Below are positions 39,363 through 52,429 of a DNA stretch of 64,000 bases, in pieces; within the stretch, counting starts at the first letter, position 1; every line of letters begins with the position of its first letter. The notes under the pieces were generated by a model. The model had not been told where the DNA came from and made no database searches. It saw nothing but the letters and a program-made list of their open reading frames with translations. The position numbers and the translations under genes were made by a program. The DNA is from Bigelowiella natans CCMP2755 (taxonomy: Eukaryota > Cercozoa > Chlorarachniophyceae), in contig ADNK01002459.1 of NCBI GenBank assembly GCA_000320545.1, positions 16,001 through 80,000 of the forward strand, in the 5' to 3' direction.

Positions 39363-39701
39363 GTAATGATGCAATTTCCACATGCGACAATGTCCTTCGC
39401 TGTCTCATTGGCTAAATTAGGCATCCGTCAGCCGTTTCGGTGCGTCATGCATCGGCAAGAGTAGTAACAAAATCTGTATCACCGTAATGTTTTCACAAAA
39501 CCTCCTCAATGTGCCAAGTCGTAGTTGAAGTTTCAATGGCATTTTCCGTTTACTTCTCGCCTTTTTGGGTATTCTATCGCTTCGCTACTGCTGTGGCAGG
39601 TTTCTCGCTTGGGCGACTCTGGACGAAGTTGTTCACGTTGAACTAAGGAAGGGGGGGGACTCGACGATAACTAGTGTCCCCCGCCCAGAGGATATTTCAA
39701 T

Positions 39702-42440
39702 ATGGCGCGGGGGCGGACTTCCTCGAGCAAAAATGGAAAGTCCAGCAAGTCGTTGACTTCGCAAGGTTCATTCTCCTCTGCCGTGGAGACCTCAATATTG
39801 GGTGGTGTAAATTACGCGAACGGTGGTAGTGTCCCACCTGGACCCTATGTTATCATGCATACAGGAGCATTTTATCAGGTCTGGTGGTACACAGTAGCAT
39901 TTTCTGCTGTAATATCTGGAATATTCACCCCTCTCATTATGGCCTTCTACAACGATCTCCTGTATGCAGAGATCCCTCTCGACATAGTATTCTACATAGA
40001 TATTGTCATAACGTTCTTTGTGAGCGTCCAGATTCATGGATGGACTATTACAAATAATTGGATCATCGCGCAAGAGTATCTTCGGTTCTGGTTTTGGATT
40101 GATCTCATAGCAATTATCCCGTTCGAGTTCATGGTCGGTGGGAACAGTCACGGGCAGTTTCTCAGACTATTTCGCCTCTTACGTCTAAGGAGGTTGTTTC
40201 CGCTGTTTGCAAAGGCTGAAAAAAGCCGATTCTGCAACTTTACTCTGGTCTCCGTCGTGAAATACTTCAGTATGGCAGCCTACTACGGCCATTGGTCGGC
40301 GTGCATCTTCTACGAGTTAGCAAGCATTCAGGACTATGATGAGGGCACATGGGTGGCCATCTGTGTACCAGGGTTAGAAAAACGACCCACCTCCATCCGA
40401 TACCTGATCTCCATTTACTGGGCCTTCACAACGCTCACAACTGTGGGCTATGGAGATATCTCGCCTCAAAATTCGGATGAGCGTGTTTGGGGTACCATCT
40501 ATGTCATCATCAATCTAGGTTTGCAGGCGTATATCGTGGGTAATATGACGGCGCTTGCGTCGAAGCCCGACCTCGAAACGCATCAGTTCCGCCAACAGCT
40601 CGACGACGTGCAGGTGTTCATGAAGCAGAACAACATCCCGCTGGCGTTAAGGGCACAAGTAATACAATTTCTGCAACTGCAGCAAAGAATGAAAACAACA
40701 GCAGGAAATGACCTTGTGAACAGCCTGCCATATGCCATCAGAATGCCGATCAAAAAGCATCAGTATTCTGAAATTTTGGAACAAATCGATATCTTCCGTG
40801 GGGTCTCCAAGCCATTTCTCAATATGGTAATGGCGAACGTGGAAGAAGAGGTCAGTCAGTTAAATGGGTCGTTGCGAGAGATCAGCAATCTTAAAATCGA
40901 AATAATTTCTTTTTGGGGTAATATATGGTCGAAATTTTGTTGATTTCTTTTGTTGGTGTTCCAGGTATTTATGCCGTCCATGCAAGTCATCAACTGCTCA
41001 GATTTAAGTTCCTCGTTTTACATGATTATTGAGGGCGAATGCGAGCTCCTCGTTTCCCCAACAGGCAACATCCAAGAACAGATGGACAATGAGGTTCCTT
41101 GTGCTAAGATAGGCGTGGGATCACACTTTGGCTGCGAGGGGTTCTTCTCTAGTTCAAATCAGCCATACACTATACGGGTTACCGAGGTGTGTGTGGTGAT
41201 GAAGATGGAGGCCAGAGTCCGCAGGATCATGCTGCAGCAGCATCCCCGCGATTTGCAAGTTGTAACAATTAACATAAAAAGGCGCCTCGAAATTATGATC
41301 GACATGATCACAGCGGGGCTACGTCCAAGCGACGAGCGCATCATGCAAAGGGGCAACAAAAACGAGGCAATTCAGAACAACTTCCTCGGGGGAGAGAAAA
41401 AGTCTTCTCTCAAGAGCAGAAACACCACCACCAAGCTCCTTGAAACGTACAGTTACAGCTAGTTTTTTTCAGTTTTGGCACTTTCCACATGCAACGACGA
41501 TACAGCATGTGTGCATCCTCATCATCATCATCATCATCATAACAACAACAGCAACAGCACTTTACCTCAACTACAACGAAAATAGGTATGACTACAAGCC
41601 GAGAAAGCGTAGAAGGGGACGCTCGAGCCGTCAGATATCTAATTTCAGTATCGAAGAATACAGTCGTCCATTTCTCATCTCCGTACACGAAGTGCGGCAA
41701 AACATAAAGCTGTTCATGGAGAGGCGAGAGCAGACCCTTGCATCGTTGTTGTGTCAACTAGCGTCAGTCGGGGATCATACACAGCTCCGACGAAAGGTAT
41801 GCCTTCTCCTCGGGGAAGAAGCAGCAGCAGCAGCAGCAGAGATTTTGTCAGAAGCTATCTCAGTATACAGAAGTTGTGCATTGTTGAAATTTTCCCCTTC
41901 AATACAAGGAAGTTTTTTTCATGTTATCGTCTTCCTGCCTCCCTAAGACCTTTACCAATCACTTTCCGTTCTTTTCCTCTGATATACGCGCACGCACACC
42001 TCAATTTCCTCTTATTCCCTCTTTGTCATTTTTGCGAATCCTCCTCCTCCTCCTCCTCCAGCTTCATGGGCTTGATCTCTCTGAGGATAGCGGGGACTAC
42101 GATGGCCGTGTGCCGCTGCACTTAGCCTGCTCCCGTGGACACTTGGAGGCATGCAAGGTGCTGTTGGAGTTCAAAGCCAACCCTTCGCATGTAGACAATT
42201 TCGGCGTGACTCCATTACAAGAGTGTGTGTACGCTGGAAACGACAGTGTACTAGAGTTTATGTTAAAAAACGGAGCCGAGTTGAAGATCAAGCATGAGGG
42301 GCAGAAGGTCTACGAGATATGTAACATTGGCGATATCAGGACACTGGGCTGCCTGCTCAAGGCAAAGTGCGACCCCAATGCCCAGAATTACTATAAACGC
42401 ACCGGCCTACATTCGGCTGCAACTGAAGGTGAGACAGAAT

Positions 42441-42478
<38 letters not shown>

Positions 42479-43036
42479 TATGTTTGCACCTCCATAATAA
42501 TTTTATACTCATTCACCAGCACACATACACGCATACACACATACATTAACACACACACATACACACACTCACGTGCTTATTATCTGCAAACTCATAGATA
42601 GCTTAAATGTGCGTGTACTAATGTCTGAATTGAAATGGATTCTCCCCCCTTTTCAGGAAATCTTTCAATTGTCAAGCTACTCCTTAAATACCGTGCAAAC
42701 CCCTATGTTCCGGACCGCAACGGGCTAGACGCTATCGATCAGGCCACGGAACTTCGAAATAAGGTTTTAATTGACGTAATGACAGAATTTGCTAATGAGC
42801 ATGGAATGAGCAAGGAAGTTACGCTGAAAAACCTCGAAGATTTAGCGAAAGCAGACGAAAAGGAAAAGGAAACATCCGGCGGCAATGCAGGGGAGAAACT
42901 CAATCCTGCACAGAAAGAGGGAAAGACAACCGAGACTAAGATAGGCGAAAAGAAAAAGAAAAAATCCGGTGGCGATGGAGGAGAGAATCTTAATGCTGCA
43001 CGGAAAATAGAAATGAAAGATGAGATGAAGGAGTAA
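39702..43036 (+). CDS. AKT-like voltage-gated K+ channel with CNBD and ankyrin repeats
   Basis: Five exons (39702-40850, 40965-41446, 41586-41796, 42062-42428, 42657-43036) join in phase and encode 862 residues. Six membrane segments span about residues 58-290. S4 is FLRLFRLLRLRRLF (153-166). The pore has TTLTTVGYGD, with the K+ selectivity filter at 246-252. VGNMT follows S6, as in plant Shaker channels. A linker and a cyclic-nucleotide-binding-like domain come next (about 384-490, with FYMIIEGECELL and FGCEGFF). Ankyrin repeats follow (DYDGRVPLHLACSRGHLEA, NFGVTPLQECVYAGND). The domain order matches plant AKT/SKOR-type channels. It would carry K+ across the plasma membrane under voltage control. 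The C-terminus is a Lys/Glu-rich tail. Confidence 0.93.
42444..42478. repeat. (GT)n microsatellite
   Basis: GT run near the start of the last intron of the K+ channel gene. Confidence 0.95.
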
Positions 43037-44040
43037 ATGATGCTGGTCCTCTTTCAAGCATAGAACCGTTTTATTAGCTCTGCATTAGTTTTCTGAGCCA
43101 TTAAGACATGCTCGTCTTCGCAAGATGGGAATACACAATAACAGAGAGGATCAATTCCAGGAACCTGAAAATGATTTACAAGAACCGCTAAGTTCCAGAA
43201 AGAGAATATAGTGAACATCAACAAAGTCTAGTGTCAATATACAATGATAATAGTAATCCACAAAAATGTCTCGATATTTAATCTACTAACGTAAGTGCGG
43301 CAAGGGCCGCATTCGCACCACGAAAGTATACAGCAGCTGCCCGCCTGTGACTGCTCTCTCGCGCGCGCTAGCGAATTCATTGTGAGGTGTACTATACGCG
43401 AGAATGAAATTATTACATTTTTCAAAAGTCATTAAATCATCCTATATATGTATGAGCTGTGGCTTTACCGCTTCGGCTGCATCTGTTGGTTTCTGCAATG
43501 ATGTCATTCACATTAGCAAATGCATCATCGGTCATGCGCTCGCTACGTGCCGCCCGCGTGCAGCTACGCAAATTGCGTGGCTGTCAATTCTCGCAAGCCG
43601 CCTGCTGTTTCAACGTTTGCTGGCAAGATCAGATGCAACCATGACAATGTTTGCGAGGCTGTGCCAATGCTCATACCAACAAAATAATAGTCAAGACTAG
43701 CAAGCATTCGCTAATGGCAGACGTGCTTCGACGAGATCGATTCGGCGCGATGACTGGTGGCCATATATGCTCGATCAGTCTCAGCCACGCTACCACAACA
43801 ACGACAAGATGGCCTCACAATAACAACAACGATGTTGCATGTCATTGTATGGTGTCATGCATTTAAGTGCGGTCGCGGTGACAGCGGGTGCAAGGGGCGA
43901 ACCTGTATTTACATTGCTAACCTAGTAGAAAATGCACGTGCATGAGCGAATCTTGCATATGATTGTTGACCCGCTCAGCAACTTTGTGATTTTCGATTCC
44001 ATCTGTCAGCTGCTTTTCAAACCTGAGAAACCGCCCGACT
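43037..44040. other. Tail-to-tail spacer rich in palindromic tetramers
   Basis: This lies between the 3' ends of the K+ channel (+) and the hydrolase-like gene (-). It is dense in GCGC, CTAG, CATG and TGCA words (for example CTCTCGCGCGCGCTAGCGAA near 43355). No gene was recognised. Confidence 0.7.
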
Positions 44041-46781
44041 TTACTGAAAAATCTCCTGAAGTTTCACCGAAGAAATAAAGCCTCCCTGCCCATTTCCACC
44101 CAAGCCCGTTTCCCGTTGCCATGCAAGCTCAAGCACCCCATTCTCTCCAATCGTAGCCGAATCTATTGTGTACGACAAAGGGGCCATAGGATACGGAGCA
44201 ACGTCGAGATCGTGTACCAGCTCCCCGTTCGCGCGTAAGCTAACCCTTATCTGATTGTTTTCCTCCGGAATGGTGCAACGGACAACGGTCAGGTTGTAGG
44301 CTCGGCCTCTGGAAAGGCCGGTGTACTTCAAGCGCATGATGTAGTCGTAGAAAGGATGAGCGAATCTCTGCCAAGCGATGGGAAGGTCAGTCTGAAGCGG
44401 CCTGAGGGTCGTTGCCTGTAGCGGTGTGAAGTAAAACGATGGGTCCGAAGTGGAACCCTCTCCCATATCGAGATGCATCTTCTCTGATAGAATCGGGCTC
44501 CCAAGTAAGTCTAAGTAGCCTCCCTTTTCCAGAATTCTTGTCTCCTCCGCAAGTTTTCTCACCGCGTTCTCACGGCGGCCAATCGGGAGTTGCAAGGCTT
44601 TTCCGACACGATCTCTTAAATAGTATAGGTCGCTGAAGTTGGCATAGAGGGAGCTCATTGCTAGCCCTGGAGACTGAGACTGGATCACGGACAGCCCGAC
44701 ACTCGTATTCAATAGCATTGTAAGCTCGCTTAGGCGTCTTTCGAGTAGAGAGATCGAGCGCTTAACACCTCTGGGGGTAGGCAGCCAAAGCAGCGAGGAA
44801 GCTTCTTGCAGTGCCTGTGTTGCTGATGAGGAATTGCCTCCTGAGGTACTGTGTTTGATAAGGATATCACGTGCCTTCTGCACGACTCTTCGTTCGAAGC
44901 GGGCCCGTAGGCTTACATGCAAGTCATAGTTTCCACGATGAATGTACATTTGGAGCCTCCAATTTTTTTGGCGTTGTTTTCCCCCAATGAGAGCAGCAGC
45001 CCATGCAGCCTCCAAGTCTCGCAGAGTTTTCGAGAGAACGCTGATGGCGTGCGCGCTGGAGAGATCGCCAGCCCTCCAGTTGTTCTCAAGTCCAAATAAA
45101 GCTTCTTTCATGAGAGAGGCCGCTTGGGAGCCGAAAAAATGCCGCGAGTACTGGACGACAATAGACTCCGCGCCAAGGTCGTCAGCAGCGCCAGCACACC
45201 ACACCATCTTGTTGAGATCATCGCCAGCTCCCTCTGAGTACCCACCGAACCCGACGAGTCGGCCGCCCTTGTGCTGGCTGCTAACGTACGTGCTGTTCTC
45301 CCTTAGAGTGAGAATATGATGAAACTGCTTAGGAGCGGGATTGACTGGATCGCGACCATGAGTCCACGCAAAAGCGGGGTCCCAGGCGGGAACTTCAAAC
45401 TGCGAGTGCACAGTGTGGCAGAGGTCGGGGTATTGCCGCACAAGCGTTCCATTGGGGAGCGAGCGCAAGAATTCAGTTAGTGGAACGCGGACATGCGGGC
45501 CGTATGCTACTCCTGTGAGCCAGCTTTGGACCTCGTTGCTGCCCACAAGCCGATAGAAATCCGTCATGTTCTTGCTGTCAAATTCCTGTGCGCTGACCCA
45601 TATTTCGGCTTCCGGGTGGAAGCCTCTTACGACTTTAGCGAGCCCCTCACAAGCCTCGAGGAAAGGCTTTGGTGCGAGTACAATACCCCCGTCGCCTCCA
45701 GGAACAAATATGGAGTTAAGTCGTGGAATGGTACGCAGGAGGTGCTTCGTCTGTGCAGGAGCCTCAGAACTGCCCATGTACAAATCAAGCGGGAACCAAA
45801 GACTGAGGTTGAGCTGAAGGCTTTCACTGAGCTTCGAGTAGTCAGCAATTCGCGGCACGTCTGCTGGAAGTTCAATATGAGCTAGCTCGATCTGATTTGT
45901 GCCGAAGATAGCGAGATCGTGCACATATTGCTTCATCGCCGAAGGCCATGGGTTGAAATCAAAGCCCCAACGCGTAAGCTATACGCATAATAGAGTTTAT
46001 CAGAAATATGTCATTCTCATTTTAATCATGTCAGAAGTAGAAAATTCACGAAGGCGTAAATGGTGTCAAGGATATGACGGCGTTGAATTAATCAATACGA
46101 TATTTTCCTTGTCTATCTATTTTGCCTCACCTGATGTCCACGGACGCGGTTCCACGGCTTCGGGGCATTGGCAACACAGTAGCATTTCTCACGCGGCATA
46201 TACAACGTGCCGTTGGCTGATATATCAGCATCCCGAAGGATCCTTCCAAGACCAAAAAGAACCCCCTTCTCGGAGTTTGCAGTAATGTGGAAAAATGCGG
46301 GTTGTTCTTGAACAATGGTTTCATTGTAATTGCTGTTCTCGCAATTGGTGAGTACATAACCCTCGGGATGTGATAGAGATTCGGAAACAGACTTCCGCCA
46401 TGCCTCTAGAGCTTCGTTATTTCCCCTGCCACAAAGTGCGTTTGAAACTGTATCCGTCCATGTACCAGCGCTCGTGACATCCTCCAACAACGTAATCGCC
46501 ACTTGCGCGCTAGCCACACCCGCCATATCTTGAATGTTCCCTCCCTCCATGTCGGCTCTACGAACAACCTCGGGTATGAAGAAGGAGTCTACAAGGCTGC
46601 GGACATAAATGGACGAATGGGCTTTTGGGCTGAGTATGACACTACCACCGGTTCCATTGTAACTAGCATAGCTACCGTAAACCCCTGTAAAATTAGTTAC
46701 TACCAAAGCCCTAGCAGGAGGCACAAGCAGGCCGAATAGGGCAGCCAAAGCGCTAAACATCCCCCTCCCTCCCTCTCTCAT
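44041..46781 (-). CDS. Secreted glycoside-hydrolase-like protein (alpha-glucuronidase/GH20-like TIM barrel)
   Basis: Two exons (46781-46131 and 45978-44041) join in phase 0 and give 862 residues. The start MREGGRGMFSALAALFGLL with PPARA is a signal peptide, so the product is probably secreted or lysosomal. An N-terminal domain contains GVLFGLGRILRDA, a block seen before the barrel in GH67/GH20-like enzymes. The join creates VRGHQLTRWGFDFNPW, followed by YVHDLAIFGTNQIEL, FVPGGDGG, WVSAQEF, YGPHVRVPL and FGGYSEGAGDDLNK. This pattern matches bacterial-type hydrolases often annotated as alpha-glucuronidase-like. Glu in YSEG is a candidate acidic catalytic residue (inference). The C-terminal part is helical and then beta-sandwich-like. 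Several NxT/S sites fit passage through the ER. Substrate unknown. Confidence 0.75.
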
Positions 46782-47632
46782 GATAATGTCTTATGAGAGG
46801 CTGGTCGGCTCGGAAAGGATACCGTATAGACGACACGTAATTTGCTCGGGTATTCTCTTCATGCGACAAGCCAAACGTTCAACCATTCAGAGCAAAAGGC
46901 AAATAACAACAAACCCAACGCAAAACAACCGAAATCTTTGTGCCTCTGGGCGGGGATCAGACGCAATTTGCAGGGCGAGCGCTACCGAAAGTCGCAACGG
47001 AACATGTGGCCTCTTTTTTTATGGCGAAATATCCACATGAAGCCACGTGGATGACACCAAGATTTGCGGCGCGCCGCAGGAGAATTTTCTGACTCAGCGT
47101 AGCACCACGAACAGGTTCGAGAGCATATGTTCGCACACGTGGGTGGTTTTGGATTCCGTAGCGGGCCGAAGAGGTCGACGGCAACAAAATCACCTCTATT
47201 TCGCCCTCCGATCTTCTTCTGGATGTCGCATTCTTACCGATGAAATAAGCACTCAAAGTTTCGATCAAAAGTGCGACTCCTGGCTCGATTTCCACAAAAA
47301 CCACTTTATATTTCTTCTGTTCCGTGCTGCACGGGTCCACCCTCTATTTCTGAAATAATCACGCCTGGTTAACTGAGATTTCAATGGAAGTTTCGGGCTG
47401 TCCCCAGTAGAAAGACAGCAAAATATTGATAAATATATAAGACGACATGCTAGTATTTTTGTCTCAAAGTTGAATTCTCCGTGACTCACTCTCTGGCTTG
47501 GGTTTGCGGCAAGCATACTACATCTGAAGGACTCCGCCCTTCCTGTTGCCGCCTCCCCCCATTCCTCTCAACGAAAAAGGGGGCGGAGCAGGGAATTACA
47601 TTTTGGATACGGTTTGTGAAGATTTCTTGTTG
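46782..47632. promoter_or_regulatory. Head-to-head region of hydrolase-like and kinase genes
   Basis: About 850 bases between two divergent starts, presumed to carry both promoters. Overlapping short ORFs occur on both strands; none has a recognisable domain. Confidence 0.45.
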
Positions 47633-49838
47633 ATGGAAAACTATGAGCTGTTCCGGAGTCTGCGCGACACGCTCTATGGAAAGTGAGCAACCTCAAAACC
47701 AGATGCATCATTTCGTTTGTTCCTGTGAGAGATAGATTGTATCAAATTCAATCATATGTGAGAGAAGATAGGTAAATATTTGTGTGTAAATGAGGTTCGC
47801 GAAGTGTTCGGGAATCTAAATTGGAATCACGGTTACTACTAAACACTATGATGTTGATCGGTCATGTAGAGTTCGATATGGACGCCACAAGCAGACTCGG
47901 GAGATAGTGATCGTGAAGGAATTTTACTTGGAGTGCGTCAAGAATAGAGTATCGACGGATGGCCACCCAGTTGCTGAGGACGCAGAGGCTGAGGTATTAA
48001 TGTTGATGTACCAATTTCGTTTTGCCCTGTCACTAATGGCATGGACGAGCGGGAGATAAATTCAACGAAGAAAGTTCATGATTTCCGGTTACTGCAAGGG
48101 AAAGTATCGAATTTAGCCCGAATTGTGATGCATGTTCTCCTTCGCACGATAAAGGGATGTAGCAATTCCACTGTTAATGCAAGTGAGCAGTGAGGATTTA
48201 ACGAATGATGTTGAGTGGAGCAATCGATGACGCCTTTATTCATAGATTTCATCATCGATGTTCTCCGTTCCATCCAGATACTTCAATAGACTGAAAGTAT
48301 TTCCTGCCTTAAATTTATAGATTAGAATCCACGCGGAACTTGAGAAAGGGAAAAATCCACATATCGTTGGCCTCCGCGGGGTTCACATAGAGGGAGACAA
48401 GATGTACGTAATCTTGGAATATTGCGAGAATTCAGATTTCTTCAGCCACATCCAGAAGAGCACTTTCTCAGAAGAAAGTATGTGCCTAACAATAGTCATA
48501 ACATTAGTAAAAAACCGACCACAGCACAGCAACCTAACAGAATGGGAACACCGTAATAGACAAGAAACCACAAAAGACAGAAGAGTTCACCATCCTTATT
48601 TTATCGTTCTATTTGCTTCAACAGGAGCGAAAAAATACTTTATCCAGCTGATCAAAGGAGTTGCATACATGCACTCCAAGGGATATGCCCACAGAGACCT
48701 TTCACTTGAAAATACTCTCATGGATGGGAAGGAAACGCTGAAGGTATGGTAGATAGAATCCACCATTAATAACTTAGAACGGGAGTTGCAGACAGAAAAG
48801 GATAAGGATAAAGTTTCCGATCAATTATCCAAACAAGATTAACTAGTTTTAAGTGAAAAAATAGTTAAAGATGCACTATTAATCGGATATACGATTTACG
48901 AATGATCGCCTTCTGCTTTTATTATGACCCGATTTCCCCCTCAATTCAATTTTTTTTCCCACTTCAGATATGCGATTTTGGGCTGGCGATGAAGGTAAGC
49001 GATCCTGAGAAGAAGATGAGTGTAGATCCAAACCGTCGGCCTGGCAAGATAAAGTTTATGCCTCCCGAGATCTATAGCGTCCAAGATTATAACCCCTTTG
49101 CGGCAGATCTGTACTGCTGCGGCATCATGTTATTCGTAATGCTCGTGGGGACCTTTCCCTACAACATCCCCACTGAAGAAGACGAAAGGTTTAAACTTAT
49201 AGTTAATGGAAATCTCAACTATCTCCTCAAAGTGTGGAAATTGGACCATACAATATCACCTGCAGTAAAAGATCTCTTAAGTAAGCTGATTACTTACGAG
49301 AAAGATAGAATTAATCTCCGGGACATCTTAAATCACCCATGGTTTAAGCAATCAAGTAGCAGTGGAGGGGGAGGTGGGGGAAGTAAGGGAAGTAAGAGCA
49401 TGGATGAGGACCAGAAGATGTCAACGTCTGCCTCGAAATCCACGGCGCAAGGAACAGAGCAACAGGTGTTTAGATTGCAGATATAGTTTAGATTTAAGTT
49501 ACAATTAAGTTCGATTGTTAATTCTTTCCTCCCTAGAATGTAGACATATTCACGTTTTGTTGCTAATGTTTGTTACTTCCTCCTTCATAATTATTCAGGA
49601 GCCAGGATGGTTCACGGCTGCTCCCCCTAAAATCAAGAACCAAGTTCGTCAGATGATCGTCCAAGTTTTATTGCAGTATCAAAAACAACCGAATAAAGAA
49701 TACATTGTCATGCTCGCTAAGTCCCTCAAAGAGAAATATTCATTAGATGAGGATAGGAGTAGGCAGCTTATTGTTTATTTCCATGCCGCCCTCAACCGAG
49801 ATATTGAACAAAAGAATAATAAGATGTTAAACAAATAA
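47633..49838 (+). CDS. Serine/threonine protein kinase with C-terminal extension
   Basis: Six exons (47633-47682, 47870-47993, 48321-48477, 48625-48743, 48968-49465, 49599-49838) join in phase and give 395 residues. The catalytic domain starts almost at the N-terminus: LYGKVRYGRH in place of a full glycine loop, Lys33 in VIVKEF, MYVILEYCENSDFFSHI, then YAHRDLSLENTL with the catalytic Asp. CDFGLA opens exon 5, followed by FMPPEIY, and NHPWF closes the domain. A Gly/Ser linker leads to a C-terminal helical region of about 80 residues (IKNQVRQMIVQVLLQYQ), which I do not recognise. The overall shape is CAMK/AMPK-like. APE is replaced by PPE and the glycine loop is weak, so the subfamily is not assigned. 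Confidence 0.85.
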
Positions 49839-51238
49839 GCACTCAACAACAAAATATAAATGAAGCCAAAACGAAAAAAAAGAAAGAGATAACAGTAAAA
49901 ACAAGGAAATTCCCAGGGAATCTAGAATAATTTTCATTTAGTATTCAAATCGGCTATTTCATGTTCTGCCCTTCGATAAATTTTCATTTTTTGACTGGAT
50001 TTAATAGAGTTGATCTTGCGACAACCAACGCATGATATCCGATTCTAGTGACGAAATAGTTTTGTCGTCTCCAGAGAATAAGAGATGCCATTCGTTACGA
50101 AATATGGCGTAGTGAATATAGTAAAGTATCGTACATGTACTTGTTTTAATGATAAAAGACGAGTATTACATTCATGTTGAATTTCAACAAAGCCTCAGCG
50201 TAAATTGAGCGAATCAGTTGTGCATCCGTATTCATGTGAGAAGCTAGCAAGCATGACAAACTTGAACAAGGTGCTTGGATCAAGGGGCATAGAACAACTG
50301 CAGCAACATTAGCCTCTTAGCTATTGTGTGTGTGTGTGCGTAGATGAATGAACATGAAAACATGGCGCATGTAGCATCTACTGTCTGATTTGCACGCAAA
50401 AATGCAAGAGTGCTCACCACAGCTAATGACACTTTGTCAAGCTAGATAGTTTGTGCACTCCCATCTATACCCATGCGAATTTTCAAAACTTGTGTGAATA
50501 TGTAATTTATATGCGCATGTGTCAGCATGTGGTTTATTGCTGAATTTAATGTTCAATGACTACAAGCTAGCAAGAGAGCTAACCAATGCACAACTTGTGA
50601 ATTGCTTGGAGCATGCAGTCACGCAAAAATCAAGCGCTTTTCGATCATGAATGCGCGTGCTAGCGTGGTTGTTCGAAGTGAATAGCGAAATCGGAATTCG
50701 AACTTCAAGCCAGAATCAATCTCGTCCCGATGACACACATGCACACTTTGTGATGCAACTCAAGGCGATAATGATGATGAATCTGTGGATAGGGCTAGAG
50801 CAAGCAGAGTGTGGCTGATGCGGCCCAACGTACTAGCCAACGTAACGCAATTCTTGGAGAGCATGCAGTTGCAACGGAAAATAAAACATAAAATGTTTTG
50901 TCCCAACAATGTGCAAAGAAGGCGCGACAGTCTAGCACTAAATTGAATTTGCAGGTTGCACACAGCCCGTGGCCCACCCATGCAGCTCGCAATGCGTACG
51001 TATGCTACACAAATAAAGGTCGCCACTCGTCTAGTCGTACATGCATGACGTCGTTGCTTGCATGACTGCATGGCAACACACTGGTTGTGCACGTGTTACT
51101 TGGCCTACGATGATCACTCAGCATGGTAGTGCGTTGTGCGTGTGCGTACGGCCTACTTTATTTACGAACATAGTGCTCGTAATCATAGAGCTAAGAACAG
51201 ACTTTTTTTGGGTCATCACAACGCGAGCTGTCTGGATT
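49839..51238. other. Tail-to-tail spacer rich in palindromic tetramers
   Basis: The longest spacer of this type (1.4 kb). It contains AGCATGCAG, GCTAGC, GCATGAC, GTACG and TGCGCATG words throughout 50200-51150. ORFs of up to 110 codons overlap on both strands and lack any recognisable domain. Confidence 0.7.
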
Positions 51239-52429
51239 TTAGTCGTCAGAGATGTACGGGGGAGTTCCTGGACCACGATAGCGGTCGAGTGGAGATCTCA
51301 CGGCATCACTGCCATAGTAGCGACCATTTCCTTCAGGCTCGCCAAACAAGAGGAAAAGTGGAGCAACATGACAGCTGTGATGATAAACATTGCAGAAAGT
51401 CAACAGGATTATTTCGATCGCAAAAATAAAGTTATTACTTGCTCTCGTCCGGCTTCTTTGTTGCACCCATGCCTTCAGTCAGATCCGTTAAAATATACCC
51501 AGGACTGCATGAGTTGATTCGAAGATTTGGGTTGGCTTTTGCAAGCTGGCGCGTGTACACGTTGAGACATGCCTGAGTAGATTTTTTTTCAGATTCTAAT
51601 GGAGTACCTCATCATTATGAAAATACTTTGACCTTCGATAATCCATATGCATCAGAACTGCTTCCACCATCTATGTAGCCTTTGATAGTGGCTTCGAGCT
51701 CAGACCACGTAGTATCTTTCGATGTGAAGACAGACTTTTCGCTATCCCGGAGACGATTTCTGTTCGTCATTCATACTCAACGGGGCAGAGATTAAAAGTA
51801 TACAGAAAATTATTACACGAAATTAGGCCCAGATGCGCTGGCGATGTTGACAATACGACCGCCATCCTTTTGAACCATAGGAAGAAAAGACTCGCAGACA
51901 CGACGGACTCCATAAAAGTTCGTCTTCAGTGTATCCGGTATGGAGTATCCAAATCCTACTCCAGCATTGTTCACGATGCCATACAATTTTTCCTTACCGC
52001 GAAGTCGTTCGGCGGCAGCCCGAACAGACTCATCGCTGGTTACATCAAGTTCGAGTTCCTAGTGGTTGATGGGCACAATGTAATGGATTTGAGGTGCTGA
52101 GATCATTGTGGGAATCGAAATACCTCAACGCGGCCATCATTGTCCGGATTCTCATCGATAAGTGATTGAACAGCAGACTTTCCACGATCCGCGTCTCGAG
52201 ATCCCAATATTACAGAGGTATCAGGATAGTCGCCTGAGCCACACAAAGAATATAGCGTCAGCCCTCGTGCGAACTCCTGCATAATTCCAATTTTACTTAG
52301 AATGCGACGGCAGATCTGGAGGCCAATGCCTTTATTTCCTCCCGTTACGAGGACACGGCGAAGAGGGGCAGCGGCCGCAGATGCCGCAGCGGCTGCGAGG
52401 AATACGAAAGAGCGATGGGCCGTCGCCAT
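51239..52429 (-). CDS. Short-chain dehydrogenase, carbonyl-reductase type
   Basis: Five exons (52429-52124, 52058-51817, 51759-51633, 51572-51439, 51374-51239) join in phase and give 314 residues. The N-terminus is a short Ala-rich hydrophobic leader, perhaps a signal or anchor. The Rossmann motif is VLVTGGNKGIGLQICRRIL, followed by LYGIVNNAGVGF (NNAG), then RIVNIASASGP with the catalytic-region Ser. DAYGLSK has the active-site YxxxK, and INSCSPGYILTDLTEGMG completes the NAD(P)H site. The 50-residue insertion between the Ser and YxxxK motifs is typical of CBR1-like reductases. The end, GNGRYYGSDAVRSPLDRY, is a family-typical tail. It probably reduces carbonyls with NADPH; substrate not inferable. 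Confidence 0.92.

Larger units (their letters stand above)
37786..39701. other. Spacer between two same-strand genes
   Basis: This is the only place where neighbouring genes share orientation. The left part (37950-38500) has the palindromic-word composition of the tail-to-tail spacers. The right part holds inverted repeats (38376-39029) and tandem repeats (39065-39362). No convincing protein-coding gene was found. The promoter of the K+ channel gene is presumably at the right end. Confidence 0.6.
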
